Shown: positions 19,783-28,401, counted from the stretch's first letter. The stretch: 64,000 nt of DNA from Bog-159 sp050011755 (GCA_050011755.1 JBEKIM010000001.1:134705-198704); one strand, 5' to 3'. A program made the numbers and translations. Notes: generated from the letters alone by a model not told the origin.

Positions 19783-21384
19783 TTGGCGATATACATTGCA
19801 CTTAGCGCCGGCACCGCCCACGCCTTGCGGCCCTGGATTGACGAAGGTTGGCACGGCGCGCCGGCCTGGTCTTTGGCATTCCGGGGATACATGGGCACGC
19901 CCTGCTATGTGGAGGCGGGGCTCAAGGACATCGATCGCTATACTTACTGGATCATGCCGATCTACCCCGTGGCGCAGGCCGTTTGGTACCGGCTCTTCAG
20001 CTTCAGCCTGGCATCCATGCGCGCCCTGTCGATTTTCTGCGGGCTCGTAGGTCTGCTGGCCTGGACACTGTTTTTCCGCCGCCTGACTGGGGATGATGTG
20101 GGCGCCCTGCTGTTCATGGCCTTGATGGCGTGCGACTATATCAACCAGAGCGATGTCGGCGTCGGCCGCCCTGATGCGATGGCCTTCGCTTTTCAGGCCG
20201 GAGCGTTTGCCGCCTATCTTCATTGGCGCGAAAAGAACCTTCGCCTCGCGATTCTGATCAGCCAGACCTTGGTCGTCGCGAGCGGCCTGACTCACCCAAA
20301 TGGCGGCATGCTCTCATTTCTGGGCGCCTTCTGGCTGGTGCTCTATTTCGATCGCCGCCGCATCCGCCCGGTGCACGTCGCCATCGCCGCGACTCCCTAC
20401 GTCGCCGGCGCTATCGGCTGGGGCGCCTATATCGCGCAGGATCCCAGTGCCTTCGTGGCCCAATATGGTTATCAAATCGCTACACGCTCCCAGATTCTGA
20501 CCGCACCCTGGTTGGCCGTACGCGATGAACTGGTAAGGCGTTATCTCACGAACATGGGGCTTGGCGGCCATTCTCCGGGCAGCTACGGCCCGCACTATCT
20601 TAAAGCCGTGATTTTCGTCGCGTATGCCGTCAGTGTCGCCGGCCTGCTTGCCGTGCCCTCTCTCCGGCAAAACCGCGCCAGCCGCGTGCTGCTCGGCCTG
20701 ATCGGCATTTACTTTCTCTTCTATACGTTTCTGGAAGGCACCAAAGCCGCCTACTACTTCATCTATCTGGTCTATCCATACACCGGAGCCGTAGCCCTGT
20801 TTGTGCGCTGGTGCTGGCGGAACTCGGCCCGCATGCGGCCCTTATTAGCGGTTGGGCTGGCCGGTATGTTCATCATCCAGGCAGGCGGCGTGGCTTACCG
20901 CATCCGCCGCGACCAGTATCATCGCGAGTACCTCCCGGCGGTCGATTTCTTGCGCGCTCACGCCCAGCCCGGCGATTTGATTATGGGCAGTCACGAACTG
21001 GGATTCACCATCGGCTTCCGGGATAATTTCGAGGACGATCATCTGCTCGGCCTCGAAACCGGCCGCCGGGCCGACTTCATCCTGGTCGACGAGATCTACC
21101 AATTGCGGTTCGAAACCGTACGGTTAAAGAATCCGCCACTCTTCGCAAAGTTGCAGGAACGGTTGAGCCAGTATCGCGTGATCTACAACGAGAAAAGCTA
21201 TCGGGTATTGGCGCTACGCCCGGAATTCAAGGGCGCGCCGCCGGACCGTGCAGTCCGCTGTGGGGTGCCCCAGATCACAATGCCCGTGGCCCCGAAGTTC
21301 CATACCGAAGCGATGGCCAGGCCGCACAGGCTGGCGATCGGCCACCAGATACCGCTGGCCACCAGGAATTTGGTCACCGCGTAA
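19783..21384 (+). CDS. Multi-pass membrane glycosyltransferase, GT39/ArnT-like
   Basis: This ~533-residue polytopic protein has the ArnT/PMT layout: a short first helix, then an acidic DEGWHG motif in the first periplasmic loop, about ten more helices and a soluble tail. Such enzymes use polyprenyl-phosphate sugars made by DPM1-like partners, and one lies on the opposite strand at 21198. Position 19783 is a TTG that cuts into the first helix. The frame is open up to a stop at 19738-19740, so a non-ATG start near 19750 may be real. The last ~45 codons overlap the end of the converging GT2-GtrA gene by 187 nt and look like run-on, since the last GT39-like element ends near YRVLALRPEF. Confidence 0.72.
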   Translation: MAIYIALSAGTAHALRPWIDEGWHGAPAWSLAFRGYMGTPCYVEAGLKDIDRYTYWIMPIYPVAQAVWYRLFSFSLASMRALSIFCGLVGLLAWTLFFRRLTGDDVGALLFMALMACDYINQSDVGVGRPDAMAFAFQAGAFAAYLHWREKNLRLAILISQTLVVASGLTHPNGGMLSFLGAFWLVLYFDRRRIRPVHVAIAATPYVAGAIGWGAYIAQDPSAFVAQYGYQIATRSQILTAPWLAVRDELVRRYLTNMGLGGHSPGSYGPHYLKAVIFVAYAVSVAGLLAVPSLRQNRASRVLLGLIGIYFLFYTFLEGTKAAYYFIYLVYPYTGAVALFVRWCWRNSARMRPLLAVGLAGMFIIQAGGVAYRIRRDQYHREYLPAVDFLRAHAQPGDLIMGSHELGFTIGFRDNFEDDHLLGLETGRRADFILVDEIYQLRFETVRLKNPPLFAKLQERLSQYRVIYNEKSYRVLALRPEFKGAPPDRAVRCGVPQITMPVAPKFHTEAMARPHRLAIGHQIPLATRNLVTA

Positions 21385-22409
21385 TTGCTCAAGCTTCCCA
21401 CCGAACAGGCGGCGCAGAATAACAGCAAGCCGGTTACAAATCGGATGCCGCGCCGCCGCCGGTCACGGTAGGTGAGCATATTGTTCAACGCGAAGTTTCC
21501 TACCATAGCCACAATAATCGCAGCGATCAGCGCCGCCGAAAACGATTGGCCCAGCCCGCGGTAGAGCACCCAAAGCGCCCCCAGATACACCGCCACGCCG
21601 CCCACGCCCACCAGGCAGAACACCACGAAACGGATCGGCAGCCAGGCGCCCACCAGCTTGTCGGAGACCAGATAAAGGTATTCGACCGCGACGTTGATAT
21701 CCAGCTTGCTTTCTCCATGCTGGCGCGTCCGGAAGACATACGGCACTTCGGCTACGCGCACGGGCCGCGGTGAGGAAGCCACCAGGTCCAGCAGGATCTT
21801 AAATCCTACACCCGTCGTACGCCTCATCACCTCGTCGAAGAACTCGCGCGTGAGCATGAAAAATCCACTCATGGGATCGCTCAAGTCGTGCCGGCTGATC
21901 AGCTTGCTCACCCGCCGGCCTAACTGGCTCAAGGCCACCCGCTCTCGCGCGAATGCCCCCATCCCGCCGCCCTCGATATTCCGGCTGCCCACCACCAGGT
22001 CGTAGCTTCCGCTCCGGATCTTTTCGAACATGGCGGGAAGCACGGATTCGTCATGTTGCAGGTCGGCGTCCATGATCGCGATATAGGGCGCGCTACTGCT
22101 CAGCATCCCTTCCAGCCCGGCCGAGGCCAGCCCGCGCCTCCCGATTCGCTGGATCACTCGCACACGCGGCGCGGTGCGCGCAATCTGCCGGACCAGTTCC
22201 GCCGTGCCGTCCGGAGAGTCGTCATCCACGAAGACCACCTCGAAGACCGTGCCGTTCAACGAGGCCCGCAGCCGTTCAAGCAGCGGCGTCACGTTCTCAC
22301 GCTCGTTGAACGTGGGAACGATAATGGAGAGTTCCAGCGGACGCGCTCCGCCTTCGCCGTCCATGGAAGGCTCTTGAATCTCAATCAGTTCTCTCGCCGG
22401 GTCGCGCAT
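21198..22409 (-). CDS. GT2 DPM1-like glycosyltransferase fused to a GtrA-type membrane domain
   Basis: The protein has about 403 residues from the ATG at 22409 (22364 is also possible). The N-terminal GT2 domain has SIIVPTFNERENV, DDDSPDGTAELV and DADLQHDES. After ~230 residues a GtrA domain of four helices begins (RFVVFCLVGVGGVAVYLGALW, NFALNNMLTYRDRR). DPM1-GtrA proteins synthesise and probably translocate polyprenyl-phosphate sugars that feed GT39-type transferases. The frame extends to 22616 but would overlap the divergent gene. The C-terminus past the GtrA domain is read through the converging gene's 3' end. A catalytic pair with one of the GT39-like genes on either side is inferred. Confidence 0.86.
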   Translation of the reverse strand: MRDPARELIEIQEPSMDGEGGARPLELSIIVPTFNERENVTPLLERLRASLNGTVFEVVFVDDDSPDGTAELVRQIARTAPRVRVIQRIGRRGLASAGLEGMLSSSAPYIAIMDADLQHDESVLPAMFEKIRSGSYDLVVGSRNIEGGGMGAFARERVALSQLGRRVSKLISRHDLSDPMSGFFMLTREFFDEVMRRTTGVGFKILLDLVASSPRPVRVAEVPYVFRTRQHGESKLDINVAVEYLYLVSDKLVGAWLPIRFVVFCLVGVGGVAVYLGALWVLYRGLGQSFSAALIAAIIVAMVGNFALNNMLTYRDRRRRGIRFVTGLLLFCAACSVGSLSNYAVTKFLVASGIWWPIASLCGLAIASVWNFGATGIVIWGTPQRTARSGGAPLNSGRSANTR

Positions 22410-22452
22410 GGCTGAAAGGGGCGTCTTTATGCCCCATGTTATCCTAACGTCC

Positions 22453-24060
22453 ATGTCTTTTGCATCGCCACGCCGGCTGCTGGGGATTGCTTTTCTCTTG
22501 ATCCTGCCGGGGCTTTTTTGGGGGCTGCCGAGCGCAGTCACCGCACAGGTCGATGCGCCGGTTCCACTGGGCCCGCTATTGTTTTTTGCGGAGTACAAAA
22601 GCCCGCAGCTGGACACGATTTATCCTGCATTCCACCAATTGCTCCTCCTGCCGGTCTATGCGGCCGCCATGGCCGGTTACTGGGTGCTCGGCGGTGTTTC
22701 GCATCTGAGTTCGGCCTGGCCGTACGGATTGCGCGACCCATCGGCCTTCTTCTCGTCTTTGATCTTACTGAGCAACCTGGTTTCCGCCGTCATGGGATTG
22801 GGTATTTTGTATATTGCCTTGCGGCTTCTCGACCCCGATAAGAAGTGGGCGTGGGTCGGTATCATGATGGCCGCGGTAAATGGCGTGTTCATCTATTACT
22901 GCCGGGTAGGCAACTTAGACATCCCCTATAACTTCTGGTGGGCGGTCAGCTTGTTTTTCCTATGGAACTACTTCTTTCGGAGTAAGCCCTTCCGTTCGTC
23001 GTTGCTGCCGGCCGCGATCGCGGCCGCCTGTGCGGTGGGATCCAAGGATCAGGCGTCCGGCCTGGTGCTTGGCGCCGGATTACTGATCCTGCTGCTTCCC
23101 GCCAGCCATGCTCCTTCGTTTTCCAGCCGCCTCCGCAATGCGGCGATTTTCGGTGTCTTGGTGTTGGTCGCTTACGCGGTGGTCGCGATCCTGCCGCACC
23201 CGGTCCGTTGGCGGTATCACCTCGAGTATGTCCTTGCGGGCAAGGCGCCCACCGACATCCCGCGCTCAGCGGCCGGTCAAGTGCAAATCTTCCTGCTTAC
23301 CTTGCATTGGCTGGTACGGGTATTTACCATCCCCGTGGCGGGTCTCTCGTTGGTTGGGGCGCTCGCTCTTTTTCGCGGCGGTCGCGGTCGCGAGTTCTGG
23401 GTGCTGGCCGTCCCGCTGGCCGCATATTATTTCGTCGTGGTGGCGCAGGCCCGCGTCTTCTATCCCCGTTTTGCAGTTCCGTTTTTCGTGCCCGTGATGG
23501 TGCTGGTCACCCGCGGCGCGGCATTTGTGGCGGAGCGATTCTGTGTCGCGCCGAAGGCGCGCCTGGCGTGGGCGACAGCGCTGGCAGCCTTCCTGATCTT
23601 CGAGTTTGCCGTGAGCTACGTGCCGGTAACCTACGCCCAGGTATTCGATATGAAACGCACGCTTGCCGCGGAACTACCGGCGGTGCTGCCGCTAGGCAGT
23701 CCGTTGCTGATTTCGCACATGCAGTCCTATAACTATCCCAACCAGGCCGTGTATGATCGCTACGCCCTGATGATGCTGCCTCAGGACCCCATCATGCCAC
23801 CCAGCCGGCACGCCGCGAATATCTTGAAACCGTTGGACCCGAACGTAACGTATTTCTTGTGGGGATCGGGCAATGCCGGCCTGCCCTGGAACCCGGTCGG
23901 CGACTATCCGCCGATGAATGGCGAACGGGTCCGCGAATGGCGCTATCCAGCCTGGGTAAAGGACCTGGTCCTGGTGCCCTGTATTTACGAGTTCGCTTTG
24001 TACCGTGGCGCACGCTTGAGCGTGCCGGCGGGACTTTTAAGTCCCGCGACGGCGAACTGA
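22453..24060 (+). CDS. Multi-pass membrane glycosyltransferase, GT39-like
   Basis: This ~535-residue polytopic protein has a first helix (LLGIAFLLILPGLFWGLP) followed by a loop with an acidic residue and roughly ten more hydrophobic segments. The soluble C-terminal part includes DPNVTYFLWG. The pattern fits dolichyl/polyprenyl-phosphate-sugar-dependent GT-C transferases. The ATG at 22453 starts right before the first helix; ATGs at 22408 and 22429 are also in frame. The last ~19 codons lie inside a double-hairpin intergenic repeat (24003-24079), so the native C-terminus appears replaced or extended by repeat sequence. Its start region abuts the divergent GT2-GtrA gene. Confidence 0.75.
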   Translation: MSFASPRRLLGIAFLLILPGLFWGLPSAVTAQVDAPVPLGPLLFFAEYKSPQLDTIYPAFHQLLLLPVYAAAMAGYWVLGGVSHLSSAWPYGLRDPSAFFSSLILLSNLVSAVMGLGILYIALRLLDPDKKWAWVGIMMAAVNGVFIYYCRVGNLDIPYNFWWAVSLFFLWNYFFRSKPFRSSLLPAAIAAACAVGSKDQASGLVLGAGLLILLLPASHAPSFSSRLRNAAIFGVLVLVAYAVVAILPHPVRWRYHLEYVLAGKAPTDIPRSAAGQVQIFLLTLHWLVRVFTIPVAGLSLVGALALFRGGRGREFWVLAVPLAAYYFVVVAQARVFYPRFAVPFFVPVMVLVTRGAAFVAERFCVAPKARLAWATALAAFLIFEFAVSYVPVTYAQVFDMKRTLAAELPAVLPLGSPLLISHMQSYNYPNQAVYDRYALMMLPQDPIMPPSRHAANILKPLDPNVTYFLWGSGNAGLPWNPVGDYPPMNGERVREWRYPAWVKDLVLVPCIYEFALYRGARLSVPAGLLSPATAN

Positions 24061-24079
24061 AGTTCGCCGTGCTACGGGC
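24003..24079 (+). repeat. Triple-hairpin copy of the intergenic palindromic repeat (copy A)
   Basis: This is the longest copy of a repeat family. It contains perfect stems GCACGCT/AGCGTGC (24010-24025, 2-nt loop), GCGGGACTT/AAGTCCCGC (24028-24047) and GGCGAACT/AGTTCGCC (24051-24068). It then ends GTGCTACGGGC, which is nearly the inverse of the opening CCGTGGC. It overlaps the last codons of the GT39-like gene and runs up to the stop codon of the converging FkbM gene. Similar units lie at 30266, 40575 and 40673. Confidence 0.85.
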
Positions 24080-24910
24080 TCACCGCGTGGCGACGATGTT
24101 GGCATACTTCCGGCCCGTGTACCGGCCAATGAAGCCCGCATGGTCGTCTAACGGCACGGTAGACCCGTCGCCGGCCAATTCATGCAGCCGCAGACCGAAT
24201 CCCTGCAGCCGCTGCAAGATCTCGAACGGATCGCTGCCGGCTTCCCGTAGTCCCCACGGCCAGAATTCGCTCAAAATCACCAGCGGATTCGAATTCCGGA
24301 TGGTGCCCTCCAGGCCCTGCAGGACCTTCCCTTCAAACCCCTGTACGTCGATCTTGATCAGGTCGACTCTGCCAATCCCCAGGCTGGCCAAAACATCGTC
24401 CGCCCGCGCTACTTCGACGTCCACGAAATTGTCGGCCAGATCGTTCGCATAGAAACGGTTGTCGCCGCGGTTGGACGAGTTCCGGTACAGGCGTAAACTT
24501 CCCGGTGCATCCGCCAGACCTTTCTGTACCGCCTGCGCGCGCTCCTGGCCATTGGCGGCAATGGTGCGCAGCAGGTATTCAAACGTCTCCGGGTCCGGCT
24601 CGATCGCTAGCACGCGGCCCGCCGCTCCCACGCGCGTGAGCGCCAATGCGCTGTAATAGCCTATATTGGCGCCCACATCCAAAAATGTAGCGCCAGGTTT
24701 AATCGTGTTCAGGAAGAACCGGGTCTCGGGCTTTTCGTAGACACCCAACGCCAACGCGCCGGAAACCACGGGATCCCGGGGGTTCAAATGAATGCGGGCG
24801 CCGTGCCGTTCAACGGTGGCGGGAGTCAGCGCCCGCAGTGTCGCATTGGCGATAGCCCGAAGAGGTCGCGGCTTCAGCAGGACCGTATACGCGAACTCGG
24901 GCAAAGTCAT
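24080..24910 (-). CDS. FkbM-family methyltransferase
   Basis: The product has 276 residues. The FkbM core is visible as FLDVGANIGYYSALA (SAM site, ~75-89), then VLAIEPDPETFEYL, DDVLASLGIGRVDLIKIDVQGFEGKVLQGLEG and PLVILSEF. This is the family's typical order with the KIDVxGxE motif. Members O-methylate sugars or polyketides; here methylation of a surface-glycan sugar is likely by context. The frame ends beside repeat copy A. The SnoaL-like and sulfatase-like genes lie upstream on the same strand with gaps of 30 and 19 nt, so these form a probable operon. Confidence 0.87.
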   Translation of the reverse strand: MTLPEFAYTVLLKPRPLRAIANATLRALTPATVERHGARIHLNPRDPVVSGALALGVYEKPETRFFLNTIKPGATFLDVGANIGYYSALALTRVGAAGRVLAIEPDPETFEYLLRTIAANGQERAQAVQKGLADAPGSLRLYRNSSNRGDNRFYANDLADNFVDVEVARADDVLASLGIGRVDLIKIDVQGFEGKVLQGLEGTIRNSNPLVILSEFWPWGLREAGSDPFEILQRLQGFGLRLHELAGDGSTVPLDDHAGFIGRYTGRKYANIVATR

Positions 24911-24940
24911 GGGGAGACACGGCGCGCTGCGTGCTCGGGC

Positions 24941-25345
24941 TTAGGCGCCCATGTCCTCGCGCATCATGTTGAAGGGATTCGTCATGCGCGGAGACAGCTT
25001 GCCATATTTGATCTTGCCGTTTTCGAAGCGAATGACAACCCGCCCGCTCAACGCCTTCAGCCTCCAGGCTGCCAGCCGCTTCGAGGACACCGCGCCATCC
25101 ACGGTGACCGTGTCCCCGTCCACTGTCATAGAATTCATCTTGATCAGTTTCAGGTCCGCCGCGAAGCGGTCTTTATGCCATTCGGTAATGCCTTGCCGGC
25201 CGGCATACACGGTCTTGTTGAAATCCACGGTGGCGTCATCGGTATAGAATTCCAGGCAGCGGTCCAGATCGCGCGCGTGAAACGCGTCCAGATACGCCTG
25301 TGCCAGCGTTTTCAAATCTGTTTGGGGTGCGACTTGATTGTCCAT
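24941..25345 (-). CDS. SnoaL-like / NTF2-fold protein
   Basis: The small protein (134 residues) has the NTF2-like polyketide-cyclase/isomerase fold pattern. It opens with the helix LKTLAQAYLDAFHARDLDRCLEFYTDDATVDFN, followed by GRQGITEWHKDRF and the beta strands TVDGDTVTVDGAVSSK. SnoaL-type proteins act as isomerases, lyases or ligand-binding subunits, so no specific reaction can be claimed. The gene lies 19 nt from the sulfatase-like gene and 30 nt from the FkbM methyltransferase, in the same direction. Confidence 0.75.
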   Translation of the reverse strand: MDNQVAPQTDLKTLAQAYLDAFHARDLDRCLEFYTDDATVDFNKTVYAGRQGITEWHKDRFAADLKLIKMNSMTVDGDTVTVDGAVSSKRLAAWRLKALSGRVVIRFENGKIKYGKLSPRMTNPFNMMREDMGA

Positions 25346-25364
25346 ATATCCTTAAATCCTCACA

Positions 25365-26693
25365 TCATCCGCGATGTTGTTCCCAGATCTCCACCGCCAC
25401 CGGGCCCTCTTTGCGCACGGGATCTTCGGTCCGGCCGGCCGCCTCCATCTTTGCCGCGATCCAGGCTTCCAGTTCTTTTTCCATCTCGGCCACCAGTTGA
25501 GGCTGCTCCGCCGCAATATTGTGATTCTCGCCCGGATCCGTCTCCAGGTCGAACAGCTCGCGGTCGGGATTCCCCATAAGGTCCGGATAGCGGGCCAGAA
25601 TAAACTTGTACCGGCTGTTGCGCAGATAGTATTTCGATTGCCACGTGGATTCCAGGCCAATCACCTGGTCGTATCCGGAAGGTTCTTCCCGCCCAACCAG
25701 TTGCGGCAGAAAACTCTTACCGTCCAGGTCCTCGGGCAGCTCGCTGCCGGCCGCCTCCAGCAGCGTCGGTGCGATATCCGACAATTGCCGGAACGGCGCG
25801 AAACGCGTGCCCGGCTTCAGATTGCCGCCTGGCCAGCGAATGATCGTCGGTACATTCACCACGCAATCGTGCAATCCATAGTGGTCGTAGAAGATGCGAT
25901 GGTCGGTCATGCTTTCGCCGTGATCCGCCAACAACACGACCATGGTATTCTCGGCCAGGCCCTGTTTTTCCAGGGCGTCGCTCAACGCCGCGATGCCCTC
26001 GTCCAGATATCGGATCTCGCGATCGTACAACGCCGTTACATAGTTCGGGTCGGTAATCAGCCCGTTCGGGGTGTGCAGCCAGGTGTCACGCGCCATGGCG
26101 CCCACCGGATGATCCCACCATTCGTCCAACTCGTGGTTGTTCGGATCCGTGGGATTTCCGCCCTTGTAGAACTGGCCGCGAAAACGGTCCGGCGGCGTGT
26201 AGGGATAATGCACATCCCAATAGTGGATGAACATGAAAAACGGCCCCTTGGGAACCGTCTTCATCCAGTGAATGGCCCTGTCGTTGAGCTCTTCCTGGGT
26301 CACCGACGCGTAGAACAGATGGTGCAAGCTCGGGTCGATGATGTATTCCCACCCGCGCCCGAACCAGATGCGCTCCCGGAAAAGCGTATCCACCGCACAA
26401 GTGGTGTAGCCATTTTCCAGCAGGATCTCGGAGAGGAACGGCGTCCCCCGGCCCAGTTTCGCCTTCCCGCCATGCGCCACGATGCCATGCGTGACCGGGT
26501 GCTGCCCGGTAAAGATGGTCGTATGCGAAGGCTGCGTCGGGATGCCCGGAGCGAATACTTTCTCAAAAAGCGCTCCCTGGCAAGCGAAAGCGTCTATGTT
26601 CGGACTGGTGGGAAGCCCATACCCGTAGCAGCCCAAGTGGTTGGCGCGCAGAGAATCGGCGCTGATCAAAATGATGTTCGGTTTTGCCTGCAT
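25365..26693 (-). CDS. Sulfatase-like hydrolase/transferase lacking the formylglycine motif
   Basis: The protein has 442 residues from the ATG at 26693 and belongs to the alkaline-phosphatase/sulfatase superfamily. It has ISADSLRANHLGCYGY (metal-binding Asp13), PTQPSHTTIFTG (residues 52-63) where C/S-x-P-x-R is expected, and a second metal site VVLLADHGESMTDH. The nucleophile position is Thr53 and the Arg is His57. It therefore cannot be converted to formylglycine and more likely acts as a phosphate-type hydrolase or transferase, or uses Thr as the LTA-synthase group does. No signal peptide is evident. The upstream ATG at 26732 adds a non-conserved extension and is rejected. A 54-codon ORF resembling a sulfatase tail precedes it. 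Confidence 0.82.
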   Translation of the reverse strand: MQAKPNIILISADSLRANHLGCYGYGLPTSPNIDAFACQGALFEKVFAPGIPTQPSHTTIFTGQHPVTHGIVAHGGKAKLGRGTPFLSEILLENGYTTCAVDTLFRERIWFGRGWEYIIDPSLHHLFYASVTQEELNDRAIHWMKTVPKGPFFMFIHYWDVHYPYTPPDRFRGQFYKGGNPTDPNNHELDEWWDHPVGAMARDTWLHTPNGLITDPNYVTALYDREIRYLDEGIAALSDALEKQGLAENTMVVLLADHGESMTDHRIFYDHYGLHDCVVNVPTIIRWPGGNLKPGTRFAPFRQLSDIAPTLLEAAGSELPEDLDGKSFLPQLVGREEPSGYDQVIGLESTWQSKYYLRNSRYKFILARYPDLMGNPDRELFDLETDPGENHNIAAEQPQLVAEMEKELEAWIAAKMEAAGRTEDPVRKEGPVAVEIWEQHRG

Positions 26694-26732
26694 GGATCTA
26701 AACGGTTGCCCGGCCCTGAAAGGCCCGTGCAC

Positions 26733-26897
26733 TTACTCGATATAGCCCAATTCGCGCAGCCGTTCCACGACCAGGGCTTCGTCTTCCGGCCGGATCACCT
26801 GCTCGGGTTCATCCGAGCCGGCTGGTGCGTCCGGTTTGGCCGGAGGTTCGGGGACGGCGGCGTCCACCGGGACGTGTTTCTGAGGTTCCTGCTCCAT
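26733..26897 (-). CDS. Small Pro-rich protein ending like a sulfatase C-terminus
   Basis: A 54-codon frame starts at ATG 26897 and stops at TAA 26733-26735. The first ~35 residues are Pro-, Glu- and Asp-rich (MEQEPQKHVPVDAAVPEP and onward). The last ~15 read EDEALVVERLRELGYIE, the ending usually seen at the C-terminus of bacterial sulfatases (E-x-V-x-x-R-L-R-x-L-G-Y). It lies about 40 nt upstream of the sulfatase-like start in the same direction. It may be a detached tail, a peptide partner or a remnant of a second sulfatase gene. Confidence 0.5.
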   Translation of the reverse strand: MEQEPQKHVPVDAAVPEPPAKPDAPAGSDEPEQVIRPEDEALVVERLRELGYIE

Positions 26898-27271
26898 ATA
26901 ATTACTAGACCGATCTCGTTAAGATACCACGGCTTGAGGGCGGAAACCAACCGGCGGGACGTGTTTTCGATGGGGTAATGGTACCAACACGCAGGCTCCC
27001 GCGCGGGCGCCCAGGCGCAAAGCGCCAGGGCCGGGCGGAAAGCAACCTGCCAAGGCGCCAAGCGCTGGTAGGCGCTGTCGTCGCGCGTACTCAGCTCTTC
27101 GAACGCCGGTATTTGCGTAAATCCTTCTCGTGAATCATGCTAATTCCATCGCGAGCAGCCTCGCGGGAAGCCCCGGCGCCGTCGAGACGTGTGCGCCCGG
27201 CATATCCGGAAAACGCGATGGCCTGGAGAGGCTGCCATCAGGAAGCAATGTCCGGTGCAAAGCCGGCCGCT
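26898..27271. other. Gene-free stretch with a possible decayed minus-strand ORF
   Basis: No supported gene. A short hairpin GGCGC-AAA-GCGCC lies near 27014-27026. On the minus strand an open frame of about 43 codons ending near 27093 contains RTRLDGAGASREA and, after ATG 27138, MIHEKDLRKYRRSKS. It has no clear start or family and is most likely a remnant or chance ORF. Confidence 0.4.
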
Positions 27272-27775
27272 TTACTCGAGTTCAGCCAGGGGAACGCAGA
27301 TGTCCGGGTCTTCCGTGCGGAGAACGCCGTCCTTCACCTCGACGACTCGTTCTGACGTATACACAAAAGCCCGCCGCGTACGAGGATGAATCAGCCAAAC
27401 GCAGCGGACCCCGAAGCTGAGGTAATCGTCGATACGCTCCTGCATTTCCTGCATGCGATCGTTGCGTGACAGGATCTCGATGCACAGGAAAGGAGGTTCC
27501 TCTAAGATCGGACCGGGAGGGCCGGCACCGGCCAGGACCGATATGTCCGGCACGCGGTATCGGGTGGCCTTCACCTGCACGCGCTGTTCCGGCACTACGA
27601 GTATCCCCCATTGCTTCTCACGATTGGAGAGATACCGGCTCAGCAGCATCTGCAAACGGCTATGATCCCATTCGCCCACGTTTCGTTCCAACAATTCGCC
27701 GTCCAGATATTCGCGGTCGGGACGGTAGCTGGCCGCCAGATATTCGCTGAGAGGTACGACCGTTACTGTCGACAC
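27272..27775 (-). CDS. Uma2 family endonuclease-like protein (DUF820)
   Basis: The product has 167 residues from the GTG at 27775. It carries the DUF820/Uma2 pattern: YRPDREYLDGELLERN with an acidic residue at the start, RVPDISVLAG (Asp of a PD-(D/E)xK-like core) and PPFLCIEILSRNDRMQEMQERIDDYLSFGVRCVWLIHP. The fold belongs to the restriction-endonuclease superfamily, but cellular roles are unproven. The frame upstream (to ATG 28165) runs through the neighbouring gene region and is not used. A second member lies 83 nt upstream in tandem. Confidence 0.78.
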   Translation of the reverse strand: MSTVTVVPLSEYLAASYRPDREYLDGELLERNVGEWDHSRLQMLLSRYLSNREKQWGILVVPEQRVQVKATRYRVPDISVLAGAGPPGPILEEPPFLCIEILSRNDRMQEMQERIDDYLSFGVRCVWLIHPRTRRAFVYTSERVVEVKDGVLRTEDPDICVPLAELE

Positions 27776-27858
27776 GGCGCTGGTTTCCTCATTGGATATT
27801 ATCGCAAAGAATTGTCCGCCGGGCCGTGTTTCAATGGGGTTATCGACCCGCTGGCGGC

Positions 27859-28401
27859 TCAGCCGAAAATCCGATCCACGCTGACCGTGGCGTCGCCGAA
27901 CATTCGCAAAGGGACGGCTTCGCCGCACCCATATACCCGCGAGCCGCGCAGATCCGTTGTGTGGACCGTCCGCGTCTCGGCGTCCACCACCCAAAACTCC
28001 ACAGCGCCCGCCGAAAGAGCGACGATTCGCTGGCGGTTTACCTTGGCGGCAGTGTTCGACGGAGAAAGAACCTCCACGATGAGCGGCGGAGCATAGACCG
28101 GGTAAACATCCGGTGGCAGCGCGTCCCAGTCTGTTTGAGGGATGTAGGCGACATCCGCGAACCAATACTGCAAGTTCGGAACTGGGCGATAAGGAAACTC
28201 CGTCGTGACCACGCCGAAGTCCCCACTGACGGCCTCGAGCAGGCGCTCGATCCGTTTCTGCAGCTTAATATGGAGCGGCCGCGCTGGAGGCACGATCACC
28301 ACCTCGCCGTCTTGCAGTTCATACCGTTGGCCGGTTTCGGGGCGTTCCGGCAGCCGTAGAAACTCCTCCCAGGCCACCAGCGATTGCGCCAAGCTGCTCA
28401 T
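27859..28401 (-). CDS. Uma2 family endonuclease-like protein (DUF820), second copy
   Basis: The product has 180 residues from the ATG at 28401. Family features are ETGQRYELQDGEVVIVPPARPLH, QYWFADVAYIPQTDW (the acidic core Asp), PPLIVEVLSPSN and a VNRQRIVALSAGAVEFWVVDAETR segment. It shares the fold with the downstream gene, but only weakly in sequence. Longer starts reach 28716 but read into the intergenic region and the beginning of the nucleotidyltransferase gene on the other strand. It is probably co-transcribed with the first Uma2 gene. Its function is unknown. Confidence 0.78.
   Translation of the reverse strand: MSSLAQSLVAWEEFLRLPERPETGQRYELQDGEVVIVPPARPLHIKLQKRIERLLEAVSGDFGVVTTEFPYRPVPNLQYWFADVAYIPQTDWDALPPDVYPVYAPPLIVEVLSPSNTAAKVNRQRIVALSAGAVEFWVVDAETRTVHTTDLRGSRVYGCGEAVPLRMFGDATVSVDRIFG

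Noticed and set aside
25374..26978. 534-codon plus-strand ORF opposite the sulfatase-like gene
   Set aside because: Antisense to a clear superfamily enzyme; no motif of its own.
27014..27026. GGCGC-AAA-GCGCC hairpin as a terminator
   Set aside because: Very short stem and no T tract; no gene end is placed next to it.
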